A stretch of 64,000 nucleotides of DNA, from the NCBI RefSeq assembly GCF_003432485.1, contig NZ_QVNQ01000002.1, forward strand, positions 186,001 to 250,000. Reading direction: 5' to 3'. Shown here piece by piece: positions 25,430 to 36,033 of the stretch (its first letter is position 1; every line of letters begins with the position of its first letter). Made by a program: the position numbers and the translations under genes. Below the pieces are notes generated by a model. The model was given only the letters and a program-made list of their open reading frames with translations, ran no database searches and had not been told where the DNA came from. Source of the DNA: Actinomadura spongiicola. Lineage in GTDB: Bacteria; Actinomycetota; Actinomycetes; Streptosporangiales; Streptosporangiaceae.

Positions 25430-26287
25430 GTGGGCACCATCGATCTACCGCCGCCGAGCGTGGGACCGCTGTCGCGGCTGGCGCCGAAGCCCGTCAAGTT
25501 CGTGCTCAACTGGGGCCGCCGCTACTCGCTGTGGGTCTTCAACTTCGGCCTGGCCTGCTGCGCCATCGAGTTCATCGCGACGTCGATGAGCCGGCACGAC
25601 TTCATCCGGCTCGGTGTCATCCCGTTCGCGCCCGGCCCCCGGCAGGCCGATCTCATGGTCGTCTCCGGCACCGTCAGCGACAAGATGGCGCCCGCCGTCC
25701 GCCGCCTCTACGAGCAGATGCCCGAACCGAAGTACGTCATCTCGTTCGGCGCCTGCTCCAACTGCGGCGGGCCGTACTGGGACTCGTACTGCGTGACGAA
25801 GGGCGTCGACCAGATCATCCCGGTGGACGTGTACGTGCCGGGCTGCCCGCCGCGTCCCGAGGCGCTGCTGCACGGCATCGTCCGCCTCCAGGACAAGATC
25901 GCCGGTGAGTCGCTCGGCGACCGGTACGCCCCGTCGAACGGGGTGGGGGGCGAACCGGTCGCTCCGCCGCCCGCGCCGCGTCCGCTCTCGGCCACGGTGC
26001 TGCGCCGTCCCGTCCAGCCGCCTCCGGACGCGGGCGAGACCCGGCCGCTGCCGCCACCGCTCGCCGACGAGTCGCCCGCCGAAGAGCCGCCCGCGGAGGA
26101 GAGCACGGCCGAAGCGCCGACGCGGGAGACGCCGGTGGTCCGTCCGACCGAGGACGTCACCCAGCCCGTCCCACCTGTCGAGGACGAGGGGACGCCCGAC
26201 CGTGCCGACCGGAACGAGCACGATCCGTCGATCATCCCGGGGTTGGCCGAAGACGGCCACGACGACGAGATCGGACGCGACCGGTGA
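25430..26287 (+). CDS. nuoB: complex I subunit B with long acidic C-terminal tail
   Basis: 285 aa; usual NuoB proteins are about 160-190 aa. The first ~160 residues are canonical, with cluster N2 ligands C43-C44 (LACCAIEF), C109 (FGACSNCGG) and C139 ([13 protein letters not shown]). Residues ~165-285 are a low-complexity Pro/Glu/Ala extension with no counterpart in classical NuoB. It sits in the quinone module and would pass electrons from the iron-sulfur chain to quinone. Its TGA overlaps the nuoC GTG. All iron-sulfur ligands are intact, so it is likely functional. Confidence 0.9.
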   Translation: MGTIDLPPPSVGPLSRLAPKPVKFVLNWGRRYSLWVFNFGLACCAIEFIATSMSRHDFIRLGVIPFAPGPRQADLMVVSGTVSDKMAPAVRRLYEQMPEPKYVISFGACSNCGGPYWDSYCVTKGVDQIIPVDVYVPGCPPRPEALLHGIVRLQDKIAGESLGDRYAPSNGVGGEPVAPPPAPRPLSATVLRRPVQPPPDAGETRPLPPPLADESPAEEPPAEESTAEAPTRETPVVRPTEDVTQPVPPVEDEGTPDRADRNEHDPSIIPGLAEDGHDDEIGRDR

Positions 26288-26850
26288 GCCCCGAACCGGC
26301 CGCGCAGGCCCTGACCGAGGCGTGGACGGCCCGTTTCGGCGACGAGATCACCACGGAGGAGACGTTCGGCGGCCGCGCCGTCGGTGTGCCGCCCGAGCAC
26401 TGGCTGGACGCGCTGACCTTCGCCCGCGACGACCTGTCCTGCGGCTACTTCGACTGGCTGACCGGCGTGGACGAACTCGACGAGGGCTTCGCCGTCGTCG
26501 TCCACGTGTACTCGCTGGAACGCCGCCACCATCTGCTGATCCGGACGCGTGTTCCGAAGCGGGCGCCCGTGCTGCCCACGGCCACCGGCGTGTACCGGGG
26601 GGCCGAATGGCACGAACGGGAGACGTCCGAGATGTTCGGGGTGCTGTTCGAGGGCCATCCGAACCTCGTCCCGCTGCTGCTCCCGGACGGGTTCGAAGGC
26701 CACCCGCTCCGCAAGGACTTCGTGCTCGCCGCCCGCGTCGCGAAGCCGTGGCCGGGCGCCAAGGAACCGGGCGAGTCGGGGCACGGCGCGCCGAGCCGCC
26801 GCCGTGTCCGCCCGCCCGGCGTGCCGGATGACTGGGGTCCCCATGCTTGA
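26284..26850 (+). CDS. nuoC: complex I subunit C
   Basis: 188 aa. The conserved region reads [44 protein letters not shown], the signature of the 30-kDa/NuoC family. In most operons nuoC is followed by, or fused to, nuoD, which supplies the quinone-site half facing NuoB. Here the next gene is nuoH with an 8-bp overlap, and no nuoD-like sequence is present. Starts at GTG 26284 in a GTGA overlap with nuoB. Peripheral arm, cytoplasmic face. Confidence 0.9.
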   Translation: MSPEPAAQALTEAWTARFGDEITTEETFGGRAVGVPPEHWLDALTFARDDLSCGYFDWLTGVDELDEGFAVVVHVYSLERRHHLLIRTRVPKRAPVLPTATGVYRGAEWHERETSEMFGVLFEGHPNLVPLLLPDGFEGHPLRKDFVLAARVAKPWPGAKEPGESGHGAPSRRRVRPPGVPDDWGPHA

Positions 26851-27796
26851 GGTCGTCGTCAAGCTGGCGCTGGTCGCCGCCGCGTTCGCGCTGCTGCCGC
26901 TGCTGATCGGGCAGGCCGAGCACAAGGTCATGGCCCACATGCAGGGCCGTCTCGGCCCGATGTACGCGGGCGGCTTCCACGGTTGGGCGCAGCTCGTCGC
27001 CGACGGTGTGAAGTTCGCGCAGAAGGAGGACGTCGTCCCGCGCGACGCCGACCAGTGGGTGTTCAAACTCGCCCCCGGCGTGGCGCTCGTCCCGTATCTG
27101 CTGGTCCTGCTCGTGATCCCGATCGGGCCCGGCGGGCAGGTCGCCCTCGACCTCGGGCCCGGGATCTTCTTCGCGCTGGCCGTGATGGGCGTCGGCGTCA
27201 TCGGCGCGATCATGGCGGGCTGGGCGAGCGCGAACAAGTACTCCCTGCTCGGCGGGATGCGGGTCGCGGCACAGCTGATGTCGTACGAGCTGCCGATGGT
27301 GTTCGCGGCTTCGTCGGTGGCGATGGCGGCGGGCACCCTGTCGCTCCAGGGCGTCGTGGAGGAGTGGCGCTGGTGGTGGCTGCCGTGGCAGGCGGTCGGG
27401 GCCGTGGTGTTCTTCGTCGCGGGCCTCGCCGAGCTGCGCCGCCCGCCGTTCGACATGCCGGTCGCCGACTCCGAGATCATCTTCGGCCCGTACACGGAGT
27501 ACGGCGGGCTGCGGTTCGCGCTGTTCCTGCTGGCCGAGTACGCCGGGATCGTCGTGCTGTGCGGGCTGACGGCCGTGCTGTTCCTCGGCGGCTGGAAGGG
27601 CCCGTTCCTCGACACCGAACTCGGCTGGCTCTGGACGATGCTCAAGGTCGGCGCGCTGGCGTTCTGCGTGATCTGGCTGCGGGTCAGCTATCCGCGGATG
27701 CGCGAGGACCAGTTGCAGAAACTCGCCTGGGCGTGGCTGGTGCCGCTGTCGCTGGCGCAGCTCGCCCTCACCGGCGTGCTGAAGGTCGTCCTCTGA
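26843..27796 (+). CDS. nuoH: complex I subunit H
   Basis: 317 aa with about 8 transmembrane helices. Conserved loops include ADGVKFAQKEDVVPRDAD, GWASANKYSLLGGMRVAAQLMSYELPM and FVAGLAELRRPPFDMPVADSEIIFGPYTEYGGLRFALF with the acidic residues that line the quinone/proton path. It anchors the peripheral arm to the membrane arm. ATG 26843 overlaps nuoC by 8 bp; an in-frame ATG at 26828 is an alternative. Downstream the operon is interrupted by an antisense gene before nuoI. Confidence 0.92.
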   Translation: MLEVVVKLALVAAAFALLPLLIGQAEHKVMAHMQGRLGPMYAGGFHGWAQLVADGVKFAQKEDVVPRDADQWVFKLAPGVALVPYLLVLLVIPIGPGGQVALDLGPGIFFALAVMGVGVIGAIMAGWASANKYSLLGGMRVAAQLMSYELPMVFAASSVAMAAGTLSLQGVVEEWRWWWLPWQAVGAVVFFVAGLAELRRPPFDMPVADSEIIFGPYTEYGGLRFALFLLAEYAGIVVLCGLTAVLFLGGWKGPFLDTELGWLWTMLKVGALAFCVIWLRVSYPRMREDQLQKLAWAWLVPLSLAQLALTGVLKVVL

Positions 27797-27808
27797 GGGC
27801 CCGGGGCG

Positions 27809-28573
27809 TCACCTCAGGAAGAGGGTGAACTCGGCCATCGCGGGGAGGACGTCCGGCGGGAGGTCGGCGTCCACCGCCATCTCCTCGGCGGACACGAAAC
27901 CGCCCTGCTCCTCGCGGCGGCGGACGATGCGCTCCACGAACTCGGGCTTCATGCCGGGCAGCGCGGCGAGGATCTGCGGCGGCGCGGAGTTGACGTCCAC
28001 GAGACCGCCGTCGTCGTAGGTGCGGGGCATGTCGGGACGGCCGATCCGCAACTCGCGGGCGAGCGCCGGGTCCTCGGCGGCCAGCGCGCGGGCCTGCTCG
28101 CGCAGCTCCCGCCGATACTTGGCGATCTTGACGGCGTGCTCGTTGAGGCGGCTGCGCGGCACGCCCCGCGGGAACACCGACGTCCGGACGGCGAACGCGT
28201 GGGCGGTGCCCGCGATCCACAGCATGATCGCGATGAATCCGGCGAGGACGAAGAACACCGGGCTGCCCAACTGCATCAGCATCAGGACGGTGGCCGTCCC
28301 GGCGCCGTACCCGGCCGCGGTCACGCCGAGGCCCACCGACTTCTGCCGGATCGCCGCGTAGAGGAACGAGAACGGCGTCCCGTACCCCAGGGTGATGAGG
28401 GGCACCGACGCCCACAGGAAACTGCGCGCCGTATCCTCTGGCCGCGCGGGCACGGGAGGCGGCGGAACGGGGGACATCGGCTGGAACGGCGACCGCGGGA
28501 ACGGCGGCTGCCACACGTCGCCCAACGGATGGGGCGTGGGCCGACGCCCGAGATGGTCTCCATGCGGATTCAC
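27809..28573 (-). CDS. membrane protein with helix-hairpin-helix domain, antisense inside the nuo operon
   Basis: 254 aa from GTG 28573 with GGGAGGGA just upstream. A Pro-rich head of ~45 residues is followed by three or four transmembrane helices (about 50-130), a charged helix, and a C-terminal helix-hairpin-helix region at about 190-250 ([42 protein letters not shown]) of the ComEA/PulK type. The HHH would face the cytoplasm or the cell surface depending on topology. It runs opposite to the nuo genes on both sides, which means nuoI onward needs its own promoter or antisense read-through. Function not known. Confidence 0.7.
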   Translation of the reverse strand: MNPHGDHLGRRPTPHPLGDVWQPPFPRSPFQPMSPVPPPPVPARPEDTARSFLWASVPLITLGYGTPFSFLYAAIRQKSVGLGVTAAGYGAGTATVLMLMQLGSPVFFVLAGFIAIMLWIAGTAHAFAVRTSVFPRGVPRSRLNEHAVKIAKYRRELREQARALAAEDPALARELRIGRPDMPRTYDDGGLVDVNSAPPQILAALPGMKPEFVERIVRRREEQGGFVSAEEMAVDADLPPDVLPAMAEFTLFLR

Positions 28574-28675
28574 CCGCTGTCCCTCCCCCTGAACCCGGCG
28601 CCACCCACAGGTTCTACGTATGGTTCGACGAACGCGGCACCCACCGCGTTCCCCCGGAGACGATCCTGCGCAATC

Positions 28676-29224
28676 ATGGGGCGCGTGGGACGGCTACCAG
28701 GAGGCGGGCTGGCCAAGGGGCTGGCGGTCACGTTGCGAACGATGACGCGGCGTTCCATAACGCGTCAATACCCAGAAGTGCAGCCTGACCTCCCTCCGCG
28801 CAGCAGGGGCGTCATCGCGCTGTTCGAGGAGAACTGCACCGTCTGCATGCTGTGCGCCCGTGAGTGTCCCGACTGGTGCATCTACATCGACTCGCACAAG
28901 GAGACCCTGCCCGCCGAGGGCGGTGGACGGGCCCGGACCCGCAATGTCCTCGACCGTTTCGCCATCGACTTCGCGCTCTGCATGTACTGCGGGATCTGCA
29001 TCGAGGCGTGCCCGTTCGACGCGCTGTTCTGGTCACCGGAGTTCGAGTACGCCGAGTACGACATCGCGGAGCTGACGCACGAGAAGGAACGGCTGCGGGA
29101 GTGGATGTGGACGGTCCCGCCGCCGCAGGCGCACGACCCGTCCGCCGAGCCGCCGAAGGAGGTGGCCGCGGCGGAGAAGGCGGCGGCCCGCGGCGCCCGC
29201 CCCCCGCGCGGGGGACGGACATGA
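28676..29224 (+). CDS. nuoI: complex I subunit I (2x[4Fe-4S] ferredoxin type)
   Basis: 182 aa. [13 protein letters not shown] forms the amphipathic N-terminal helix; two full [4Fe-4S] motifs follow, [12 protein letters not shown] (about residues 54-65) and [12 protein letters not shown] (about 102-113). Both are intact, so electrons can pass from a donor to NuoB. ATG 28676 is chosen because the N-terminal helix then has normal length; an AGGAGG at 28699-28704 lies inside and points to no ATG or GTG. The Ala/Pro-rich C-terminus is a little longer than usual. It overlaps nuoJ by ATGA. Confidence 0.9.
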   Translation: MGRVGRLPGGGLAKGLAVTLRTMTRRSITRQYPEVQPDLPPRSRGVIALFEENCTVCMLCARECPDWCIYIDSHKETLPAEGGGRARTRNVLDRFAIDFALCMYCGICIEACPFDALFWSPEFEYAEYDIAELTHEKERLREWMWTVPPPQAHDPSAEPPKEVAAAEKAAARGARPPRGGRT

Positions 29225-29778
29225 GCGGCCCGGAGGTCGTGTTCACGCTGCTCGGCGTCGTCGCCGTCGGGTCCGCGATCCTGGTGGTGACGACGCGCAA
29301 CCTCGTCCACGCGGCGCTGTGGCTGGTGGTGTCGTTCGGTGCGCTCGCGGGCGGCTACCTCGTCCTCACCGCGGAGTTCGTCGCCTGGGTACAGGTGCTG
29401 ATCTACGTCGGCGCGGTGGTCGTGCTGCTGCTGTTCGGGATCATGCTGACGCGGGCGCCGATCGGCGAGTCCACCGACCTCGACTCCGGCAACCGGTGGG
29501 CCGCGGCTGCCGTCGCCGTCGCCACCGCCGCCGTCCTGGTCACCGTGATGGTCATGGGCTTCCGGGACGAGCGGATGCCGCTGCGGGACGGCGGCGGGTC
29601 CGCCGAGGAACTCGGCGCGGCGGTGTTCCGGACCTGGGTGCTGCCGTTCGAGGTGCTGTCGGTGCTGCTGCTCGCGTCGCTGATCGGCGCCATCGTGCTG
29701 TCCCGCTCCGACATCCGGGCGCGCCCCGAGTCCGAAGCCCGGCAGGGCACACGGCCGGACGAGGAAGGCGGCGGCTGA
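29221..29778 (+). CDS. nuoJ: complex I subunit J
   Basis: 185 aa with five hydrophobic helices; the conserved [27 protein letters not shown] in helix 3 is the NuoJ hallmark. The C-terminal ~20 residues are hydrophilic. It starts at the ATG of an ATGA overlap with nuoI and ends in a TGATG overlap with nuoK, so translation of the whole distal half of the operon is coupled. Membrane arm, next to NuoA/NuoK. Confidence 0.9.
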   Translation: MSGPEVVFTLLGVVAVGSAILVVTTRNLVHAALWLVVSFGALAGGYLVLTAEFVAWVQVLIYVGAVVVLLLFGIMLTRAPIGESTDLDSGNRWAAAAVAVATAAVLVTVMVMGFRDERMPLRDGGGSAEELGAAVFRTWVLPFEVLSVLLLASLIGAIVLSRSDIRARPESEARQGTRPDEEGGG

Positions 29779-30170
29779 TGCATCTCGCCTACCCGACGAT
29801 CGTCGCAGCGCTGCTGTTCTCCGTCGGCGTGTACGGGGTGCTGGCGCGCCGCAACGCCATCCTCGTCCTGATGTCGGTCGAGCTGATGTTGAACGCGGTG
29901 AACCTCAACCTCGTCACGTTCGACATCTGGTACCGGGACCGGTTGCACGGCGGGCAGGTCCTCACGCTGTTCACCATCGTGATCGCGGCGGCGGAGATCG
30001 GGCTCGGTCTGGCGATCGTCCTGCTGGTGTACCGGAACCGGCGGATGGTGGACGTCGACCGCCTCCGCGCCCTGGCGGAGGACTCGACCCGTCCGGCGGC
30101 CCTGGAGGCCGGTCCGCAGCCCGAGCCCGGGGGCGAGAAGGCCGGGGCGGTCGAGGAGGCGGCGCCGTGA
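29778..30170 (+). CDS. nuoK: complex I subunit K
   Basis: 130 aa; three transmembrane helices with the conserved glutamates of Nuo[15 protein letters not shown] in helix 2 and [15 protein letters not shown] in helix 3. These acidic residues form part of the proton pathway. The C-terminus has ~30 extra Glu/Ala/Pro-rich residues beyond the ~100-aa classical protein. It overlaps nuoL by GTGA. Confidence 0.9.
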   Translation: MHLAYPTIVAALLFSVGVYGVLARRNAILVLMSVELMLNAVNLNLVTFDIWYRDRLHGGQVLTLFTIVIAAAEIGLGLAIVLLVYRNRRMVDVDRLRALAEDSTRPAALEAGPQPEPGGEKAGAVEEAAP

Positions 30171-32122
30171 TCTGGCTCGCCTCGCTGGTCGTCCTGCTGC
30201 CGTTCCTCGGCGCGTTCGCGGGGATGCTGCTCGGGCCGTCCCTGACCCGCCTCCTCGGCGGACGTTCCGGCACGGACACCCCGCCGCTCCGCAACGGCCC
30301 CGCGCTGATCGCGTGCCTGCCGATCGCCGTCTCGCTCGTCCTCGCCGCGATCGTCGCGTTCGTCGCGTGGCAGGACGTGGACGAACGGACCGGTTCGCTC
30401 ACGCTGATCGAGACCGGTTCGGTGCTGATCGAGGTCGGGTTGCAGGTGGACTGGCTGTCCGCCTTCGTCGGCCTCATGGTCTGCTGTGTCGCGCTCGCCG
30501 TCCACGTGTACTCGGTCGCCTATCTGAAAGGCGACCGGCGGTACTCGTCCTACGCGGCGTTCGTGTCGCTGTTCACGGCCGCGATGCTGCTGGTCGTCTA
30601 CTCCGGCGACCTCCTCGTCCTGTACGCGGGCTGGGAGGTCATGGGCATCTGCTCGTACTTCCTGATCGGCCACCACTGGGAGGACCGGGCGAACTCGCGG
30701 GCGGCGGTCAAGGCGTTCCTGGTCACGCGGCTCGGCGACGTCGGGTTCCTCCTCGGCGTGCTGGTGCTCGGCGTCGGCGCGGGCACGTTCGAGATCGACG
30801 AGATCCTGCGGAACGTCGACGAGCTGTCCGCCGCGACGGCGACGGCGGCTACGCTGCTGCTCCTCGCCGGAGTCGCGGGCAAGAGCGCCCAGTTCCCGCT
30901 GCACACCTGGCTCCCGGACGCGATGGCCGGCCCCACCCCGATCAGCGCCCTCATCCACGCGGCCACGATGGTCGCGGCCGGCGTGTACGTCGTCGCGCGG
31001 CTGCACGAGGTGTTCGTCGAGGCCCCGACCTCGCTGGTCGTCCTCGGCGTCGTCGCCGTGGTCTCCATGGTCGGGTCGGCGCTCGCGGCGCTGGCGCAGG
31101 ACGACCTCAAACGCGTCCTGGCGTACTCGACGATCAGCCAGCTCGCCGTGATGGCCGCCGGGCTCGCGGTCGGCGCCGACACCGCCGCGATCTTCCACCT
31201 GCTCACCCACGGCGCGTTCAAGGCCCTGCTGTTCCTCTCCGCCGGATGCGTGATCGTCGTGGCGGGCTCGAACATGCTCGCGCACTACGGCGGGCTCCGG
31301 CGCGGCATGCCCATCACATTCTGGTCGATGACGGTCGGCCTCGCCGCGCTCGCGGGCGTCCCACCGCTCAGCGGCTGGTTCAGCAAGGACTCCGTCATCG
31401 AAGCCGCCCAGCACGCCGCCCTCCACGGCGGCGAATCCGCCGTCGCGTCGGCGGCAGTGACACCGCCAGGTTCAACTCCCGGGCTGTACGCACTGGACGT
31501 CGATCCGGACGGGCAGGTCGTGAACCTGCCGGGCGGGGTCGCGTGGCTGGTCTATCTGGGGTTGTTGCTGACGGTCGCGTTGACGGCGGCGTACGCGATG
31601 CGGGCGTGGCTGATGACGTTCTTCGGCGAGCAGCGCGGCTCGTACGAGATCCGTGAACCGTCCAGGCTGATGTCGTGGACGGTCGCGGTCCTGGCCGTCC
31701 CCGCCGCGATCCTCGGCTTCTTCGGGCTCGGGGCGGCGGAACTGCGCCCGCACGTGGGTGCCGCGTCGGTGAGTTTCCTGCTGGTCGTGGTCGGGGCGGG
31801 CGCAGCGTTCCTCGTCTGGAACGGTGACCCGGCCGCCGACCCCGCACGCGTGCTCGGACGGGCCCGTCCGGTGTTCGCGCGGGCCTTCTACGTCGACGAG
31901 CTGTACGCGCTGGTGATCGTCCGGCCGATCCGGGCCCTGGCGCGGTACGTCGTGACGTTCGACCGCCGCCAGGTCGACGCCGCCGTGGTCGGTTCCGGAC
32001 GGGGCGCGACCTGGCTCGGCGGGCGGATCCGCTTCCCGCAGAACGGCAACGTGCAGAACTACCTGACCGGACTGCTCGCCGGAGTCGTCGTCATCGTCGC
32101 CGGGGTGGTGATCTTCCTGTGA
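30167..32122 (+). CDS. nuoL: complex I subunit L (antiporter-like)
   Basis: 651 aa, normal length for NuoL. The antiporter-like core includes [22 protein letters not shown] (with the key Glu), [35 protein letters not shown] and [18 protein letters not shown], followed by the amphipathic lateral helix region at the C-terminus. It should pump protons at the distal end of the membrane arm. The GTG start overlaps the nuoK stop; its own stop overlaps nuoM by GTGA. No damage is seen. Confidence 0.93.
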   Translation: MIWLASLVVLLPFLGAFAGMLLGPSLTRLLGGRSGTDTPPLRNGPALIACLPIAVSLVLAAIVAFVAWQDVDERTGSLTLIETGSVLIEVGLQVDWLSAFVGLMVCCVALAVHVYSVAYLKGDRRYSSYAAFVSLFTAAMLLVVYSGDLLVLYAGWEVMGICSYFLIGHHWEDRANSRAAVKAFLVTRLGDVGFLLGVLVLGVGAGTFEIDEILRNVDELSAATATAATLLLLAGVAGKSAQFPLHTWLPDAMAGPTPISALIHAATMVAAGVYVVARLHEVFVEAPTSLVVLGVVAVVSMVGSALAALAQDDLKRVLAYSTISQLAVMAAGLAVGADTAAIFHLLTHGAFKALLFLSAGCVIVVAGSNMLAHYGGLRRGMPITFWSMTVGLAALAGVPPLSGWFSKDSVIEAAQHAALHGGESAVASAAVTPPGSTPGLYALDVDPDGQVVNLPGGVAWLVYLGLLLTVALTAAYAMRAWLMTFFGEQRGSYEIREPSRLMSWTVAVLAVPAAILGFFGLGAAELRPHVGAASVSFLLVVVGAGAAFLVWNGDPAADPARVLGRARPVFARAFYVDELYALVIVRPIRALARYVVTFDRRQVDAAVVGSGRGATWLGGRIRFPQNGNVQNYLTGLLAGVVVIVAGVVIFL

Positions 32123-33627
32123 TCTTCGTGCTGATGATGGCGATCCCGCTGGCCGGGGCGCTGGCGATGCTCGTGCCCGCGAACCGGTTCCTGCGCACCG
32201 ACGTCGCCGTCCGGATGTTCGGAACGGCCGTGTCCGGCGCGACGCTGCTCGTCGCGATCTCCGCGATGACGGCGTTCGACTTCGGCGCCACGTCCCGCAT
32301 GCAGATGCGGGTCGACCGCGCGTGGGCGCCCGCGATCGGGCTGCGCTTCCACCTCGGCGTCGACGGGATCTCCCTTCCGCTCGTCGTCCTGACGGCGCTG
32401 CTGACGTTCCTGTGCTTCCTCTACACGCTGCGCCACCCGCCCGGAGGCGGCCGGATCCGGCTGCTGACCGCGCTGCTGCTCGTCCTGGAGATCGGGATGA
32501 TCGGCACGTTCGTCGCGCTCGACCTCGTGCTGTTCTTCGTCTTCTTCGAGACAGTCCTGATCCCCATGTACGCGGTGATCATGCTGTGGGGCGGGACGGG
32601 ACGCCGCGCCGCCGCCCACAAGTTCATCCTCTACACGCTGCTCGGCTCCGGCCTGCTCCTCGCCGGGATGCTGCTCGTCGGCGCGCACGCGGGCACGCTC
32701 GACATGACCGAGCTCGCCGCGCGGCACGGGTCCGGGCTGTCGCACGGCCTCCAGGTCACGGCGTTCGCGCTGATGGGCCTCGGGTTCGCGGTGAAGGCGC
32801 CGATGTGGCCGCTGCACACCTGGCTGCCCGACGCGCACACCGAGGCCCCGACCGTCGGGTCCGTGCTGCTCGCCGGGGTGCTGCTGAAGATGGGCACGTA
32901 CGGGCTCGTCCGGGTGGCGCTGCCGCTCGCCCCCGACGGCGCGCAGTTCTGGGCGCCCTGGCTCGGCCTCCTCGCCGTCATCGGAATCGTCTACGGCGCC
33001 CTCGCCTGCCTCGCGCAACGCGACCTGAAACGGATGATCGCCTACTCGTCCGTGGGGCACATGGGCTTCGTCCTGCTCGGCATCGCGACCCTCACCCCCG
33101 TCGGCGTCAACGCCGCCCTGTTCGGCAACATCGCGCACGGCCTGATCACCAGCCTGCTGTTCTTCCTCGCCGGGTCCGTCAAGGAACGCTGGGGCACCGC
33201 CGACATGAACGCCCTCGGCGGCGGGATGCTCGGCACGTCCCCGCGACTGGCGTCGATCCTGACGTTCGCGTCCGTCGCGTCCCTCGGGCTCCCCGGCCTC
33301 GCCGGGTTCTGGGGGGAGATGCTGGCGCTGCTCGGCGCGTACCGTCCGCACGCCGACCTGCCGCGCGAGACGTTCGTGACGTTCATGGCCGTCGCGGCGC
33401 TCGGCGCGGTGCTGACCGCCGCGTACTTCCTGCGGATGCTGTCCAAACTCACCCACGGCCCGTCCGACGGCACCGCCCCCGAACGTGCCCCCGCAGCCGC
33501 CGTGTCCGTGCAGGAGTACGCCGCCTGGGTGCCGCTGATCGCGCTGACGCTGCTGGTCGGGCTGTGGCCGAAGACGCTGCTGGACGTGACCACCGGACCC
33601 GTCCGCGCCCTGTTCGGAGGCGGCTGA
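32119..33627 (+). CDS. nuoM: complex I subunit M (antiporter-like)
   Basis: 502 aa. Conserved segments: FFVFFETVLIPMYAVIMLWGG (acidic residue in the fifth helix), [32 protein letters not shown] and AQRDLKRMIAYSSVGHMGFVLLGI. These give the Lys/Glu/His proton channel of the Mrp-antiporter-like family. It starts in a GTGA overlap with nuoL and ends in a TGATG overlap with nuoN. Confidence 0.93.
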   Translation: MIFVLMMAIPLAGALAMLVPANRFLRTDVAVRMFGTAVSGATLLVAISAMTAFDFGATSRMQMRVDRAWAPAIGLRFHLGVDGISLPLVVLTALLTFLCFLYTLRHPPGGGRIRLLTALLLVLEIGMIGTFVALDLVLFFVFFETVLIPMYAVIMLWGGTGRRAAAHKFILYTLLGSGLLLAGMLLVGAHAGTLDMTELAARHGSGLSHGLQVTAFALMGLGFAVKAPMWPLHTWLPDAHTEAPTVGSVLLAGVLLKMGTYGLVRVALPLAPDGAQFWAPWLGLLAVIGIVYGALACLAQRDLKRMIAYSSVGHMGFVLLGIATLTPVGVNAALFGNIAHGLITSLLFFLAGSVKERWGTADMNALGGGMLGTSPRLASILTFASVASLGLPGLAGFWGEMLALLGAYRPHADLPRETFVTFMAVAALGAVLTAAYFLRMLSKLTHGPSDGTAPERAPAAAVSVQEYAAWVPLIALTLLVGLWPKTLLDVTTGPVRALFGGG

Positions 33628-35114
33628 TGATCCAGAGCATCGACTACGCGGCGATCGCGCCGCCGCTGATCCTCGCCGTCGCCGCGATCGGACTGCTGCT
33701 CGCCGACGCGTTCGACGCGCCCCGCCGCGTCCTGTCCCTGCTCAGCGGCGGTTCCCTCGCCGTCGCGCTGCTCGCCGTCATCGCGCTCGCGACCGGCGAC
33801 CGGCGCGCCACGTTCTGCGTCCCGGACGGCCTGCGCGGCGACGGCCCCCGTTCCTGCTCCTATGTCGCCGACGACTTCACGCTCCTGTTCCAGGGCATCG
33901 TGCTCGGCGCCGCCGTCGTCGTCGTGCTGCTGTCCCTCCAGGAGATCACCGACTCGAAGATGCCGGTGGGGGAGTACCACTTCCTGCTGCTCGCCGCCGT
34001 CATCGGCGCGCTCGCCCTCGTCGCCGCCCGCGACCTCGTCCTCCTCCTCGTCGCGCTGGAGACCCTGTCCCTCCCGGTGTTCGCGCTGTCCGCGCTGCGC
34101 CGCTACGACGGGACGGCGTCCGAGGCCGCGTTGAAACTGTTCCTCGTCTCCGTCGTGTCCACCGCCGTCATGCTGTTCGGGATCAGCCTCGTGTACGGCG
34201 CGACCGGCGCCATGCACCTGGACCGGATCGCCCCCGCCCTCTCCCGGCTGCCGTCCGACCTCGACCCGGTCGCCACCGCCGGGTCCGTGCTCGTCCTCGC
34301 CGGGTTCGCGTTCAAGGTCGCGGCCGTCCCGTTCCACTTCTGGGCCCCGGACGTCTACCAGGGGTCGCCGCTGCCCGTCGCCGCGTTCCTGTCCGTCGTG
34401 TCGAAGGCCGCCGGTTTCGCGGGCCTCGCGATCGTCCTGGCGCTCGGCCTGCCCGCGTACGCGCACGTGTGGGGCCCGACGATCGCCGTCATCGCCGCCC
34501 TCACCATGACCGTCGGCAACCTCGTCGCCCTGCGCCAACGCACCGCCATCCGCCTGCTGGCCTGGTCGTCGGTCGCCCAGTCCGGGTACATGCTGGCGCC
34601 GCTGGCGGTCGGCGACGACCGGCTGCCCGAGGCCGTCGCCGCCACCACCGCCTACGTCGCCCTGTACGCCGTCATGAACCTCGGCGCGTTCGCCGTCGTG
34701 ATCGGCTTCCGCCGCCGCGACGCGCCGCTCAGCCCGTCCTGGGACACCCTCGACGACTACCGCGGCCTCGCCCGCCGCAGCCCCGCCGTCGCCGCCGCGC
34801 TCGCCTTCTTCCTCATCTGCCTCGCCGGACTCCCGCCCGGCGTGATGGGCCTGTTCGCCAAGGTCGTCGTGTTCCGCGCCACCGTCGCCGGCGACGTCAC
34901 CTGGCTGGCCGTCGTTATGGCGATCAACACGGTGATCGGCCTGTACTACTACCTGCTGTGGGCCGTCCGGTTGTTCACCCCGGCGCCCGGCCCGTCCTAC
35001 GATCCGGTGCCCGGACTGCCCGTCCGCGCCGCGGTCATCGCCACTTCCACCGCGGCGCTTGTACTCTCGGCGGCCCCGCAAATCGTCCTACAGACGGTGT
35101 CACACGCCACCTAG
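33627..35114 (+). CDS. nuoN: complex I subunit N (antiporter-like)
   Basis: 495 aa from ATG 33627 sharing a base with the nuoM stop. Fourteen or so helices; conserved [59 protein letters not shown] and [15 protein letters not shown] identify NuoN. It is the third proton-pumping antiporter-like subunit and the last nuo gene. There are no nuoD, nuoE, nuoF or nuoG genes anywhere in the window; this is the short, NADH-module-less type of operon. Confidence 0.93.
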   Translation: MIQSIDYAAIAPPLILAVAAIGLLLADAFDAPRRVLSLLSGGSLAVALLAVIALATGDRRATFCVPDGLRGDGPRSCSYVADDFTLLFQGIVLGAAVVVVLLSLQEITDSKMPVGEYHFLLLAAVIGALALVAARDLVLLLVALETLSLPVFALSALRRYDGTASEAALKLFLVSVVSTAVMLFGISLVYGATGAMHLDRIAPALSRLPSDLDPVATAGSVLVLAGFAFKVAAVPFHFWAPDVYQGSPLPVAAFLSVVSKAAGFAGLAIVLALGLPAYAHVWGPTIAVIAALTMTVGNLVALRQRTAIRLLAWSSVAQSGYMLAPLAVGDDRLPEAVAATTAYVALYAVMNLGAFAVVIGFRRRDAPLSPSWDTLDDYRGLARRSPAVAAALAFFLICLAGLPPGVMGLFAKVVVFRATVAGDVTWLAVVMAINTVIGLYYYLLWAVRLFTPAPGPSYDPVPGLPVRAAVIATSTAALVLSAAPQIVLQTVSHAT

Positions 35115-35178
35115 TGGGAACGTTCACCCAGGTCAAACCGTTGATGTTCATGCCGGAGTCGACGGGGAGGCATCGGAA

Positions 35179-36033
35179 GTGCAGTTCAACGGCGTCAAAA
35201 CGGCAGTGCTGATCGCCAGCCTGTCGGCGTTGATGCTCGCCGCCGGTTGGTTGATCGGCGGCGGTGCCGGGCTGACGATCGCGTTGCTCATCGCGCTCGT
35301 CACCAACGGGGTCGCCTACGTCTTCAGCGACCGGATCGCGTTGCGTTCGATGCGGGCCCATCCGGTCGGCGAGGTCGAGGCACCGATGCTGTACCGGATC
35401 GTCCGGGAACTGGCGACCTCCGCCCACCAGCCGATGCCGCGCCTCTACGTCTCCGAGACCCGGCAGCCCAACGCGTTCGCCACCGGACGCAACCCGCGTA
35501 ACGCCGCCGTCTGCTGCACCCGCGGCATCCTGCTGATGCTGGACGAACGGGAACTGCGCGCCGTCCTCGGCCACGAACTGTCGCACGTCTACAACCGCGA
35601 CATCCTCATCTCGTCCGTCGCCGCCGCCATCGCCACCGTGATCACCTGCCTGTCCCATCTGGCGATCTTCATTCCGCTCGGCCGTTCCGACGACGACGAG
35701 GGCCCCGGCCTGCTCGGCGCGCTGCTGATGATGATCCTCGGCCCGGTCGCCGCCATGGTCGTCCAGATGGCGATCAGCCGCACCCGCGAATACTCCGCCG
35801 ACGCCGCCGGAGCCCGCCTCACCGGCGACCCCCTCGCCCTCGCCTCCGCCCTCCGCAAGATCGACGCGGGCACCCGGGCGATGCCGCTGCCGCAGGACCC
35901 CGAACTCGCCACCACCAGCTCCCTGATGATCGCCAACCCGTTCACCGGCGCCGGGATCGGGAGGTTGTTCTCCACCCACCCCCCGACCGCCGACCGGATC
36001 GCCCGCCTGGAACGCATGGCGGGCCACCGCTAG
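35179..36033 (+). CDS. htpX: HtpX-family membrane zinc metalloprotease
   Basis: 284 aa from GTG 35179, preceded by GGGGAGG. The active site HELSH is at residues 132-136, with the third zinc ligand in [15 protein letters not shown] downstream. Two N-terminal and two central transmembrane helices flank the catalytic domain. HtpX degrades misfolded membrane proteins together with FtsH. Its position directly behind the nuo operon matches the order known in Streptomyces. The gene's stop overlaps that of the convergent map gene by a few bases. Confidence 0.93.
   Translation: MQFNGVKTAVLIASLSALMLAAGWLIGGGAGLTIALLIALVTNGVAYVFSDRIALRSMRAHPVGEVEAPMLYRIVRELATSAHQPMPRLYVSETRQPNAFATGRNPRNAAVCCTRGILLMLDERELRAVLGHELSHVYNRDILISSVAAAIATVITCLSHLAIFIPLGRSDDDEGPGLLGALLMMILGPVAAMVVQMAISRTREYSADAAGARLTGDPLALASALRKIDAGTRAMPLPQDPELATTSSLMIANPFTGAGIGRLFSTHPPTADRIARLERMAGHR

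Noticed and set aside
27790..27815. CTGAGG/CCTCAG mini-stem at the nuoH/HHH junction as terminator
   Set aside because: Only a 6-bp stem that overlaps the nuoH stop codon; too weak to call.
26851..28675. A hidden or degenerate nuoD between nuoC and nuoI
   Set aside because: All frames were read: nuoH fills the first part and the antisense HHH gene the second; none shows NuoD motifs.
33042..35081. 679-codon minus-strand open frame across nuoM/nuoN
   Set aside because: The translation is almost wholly Gly, Arg, Asp, Gln; it mirrors the third-position GC bias of the nuo genes on the plus strand.
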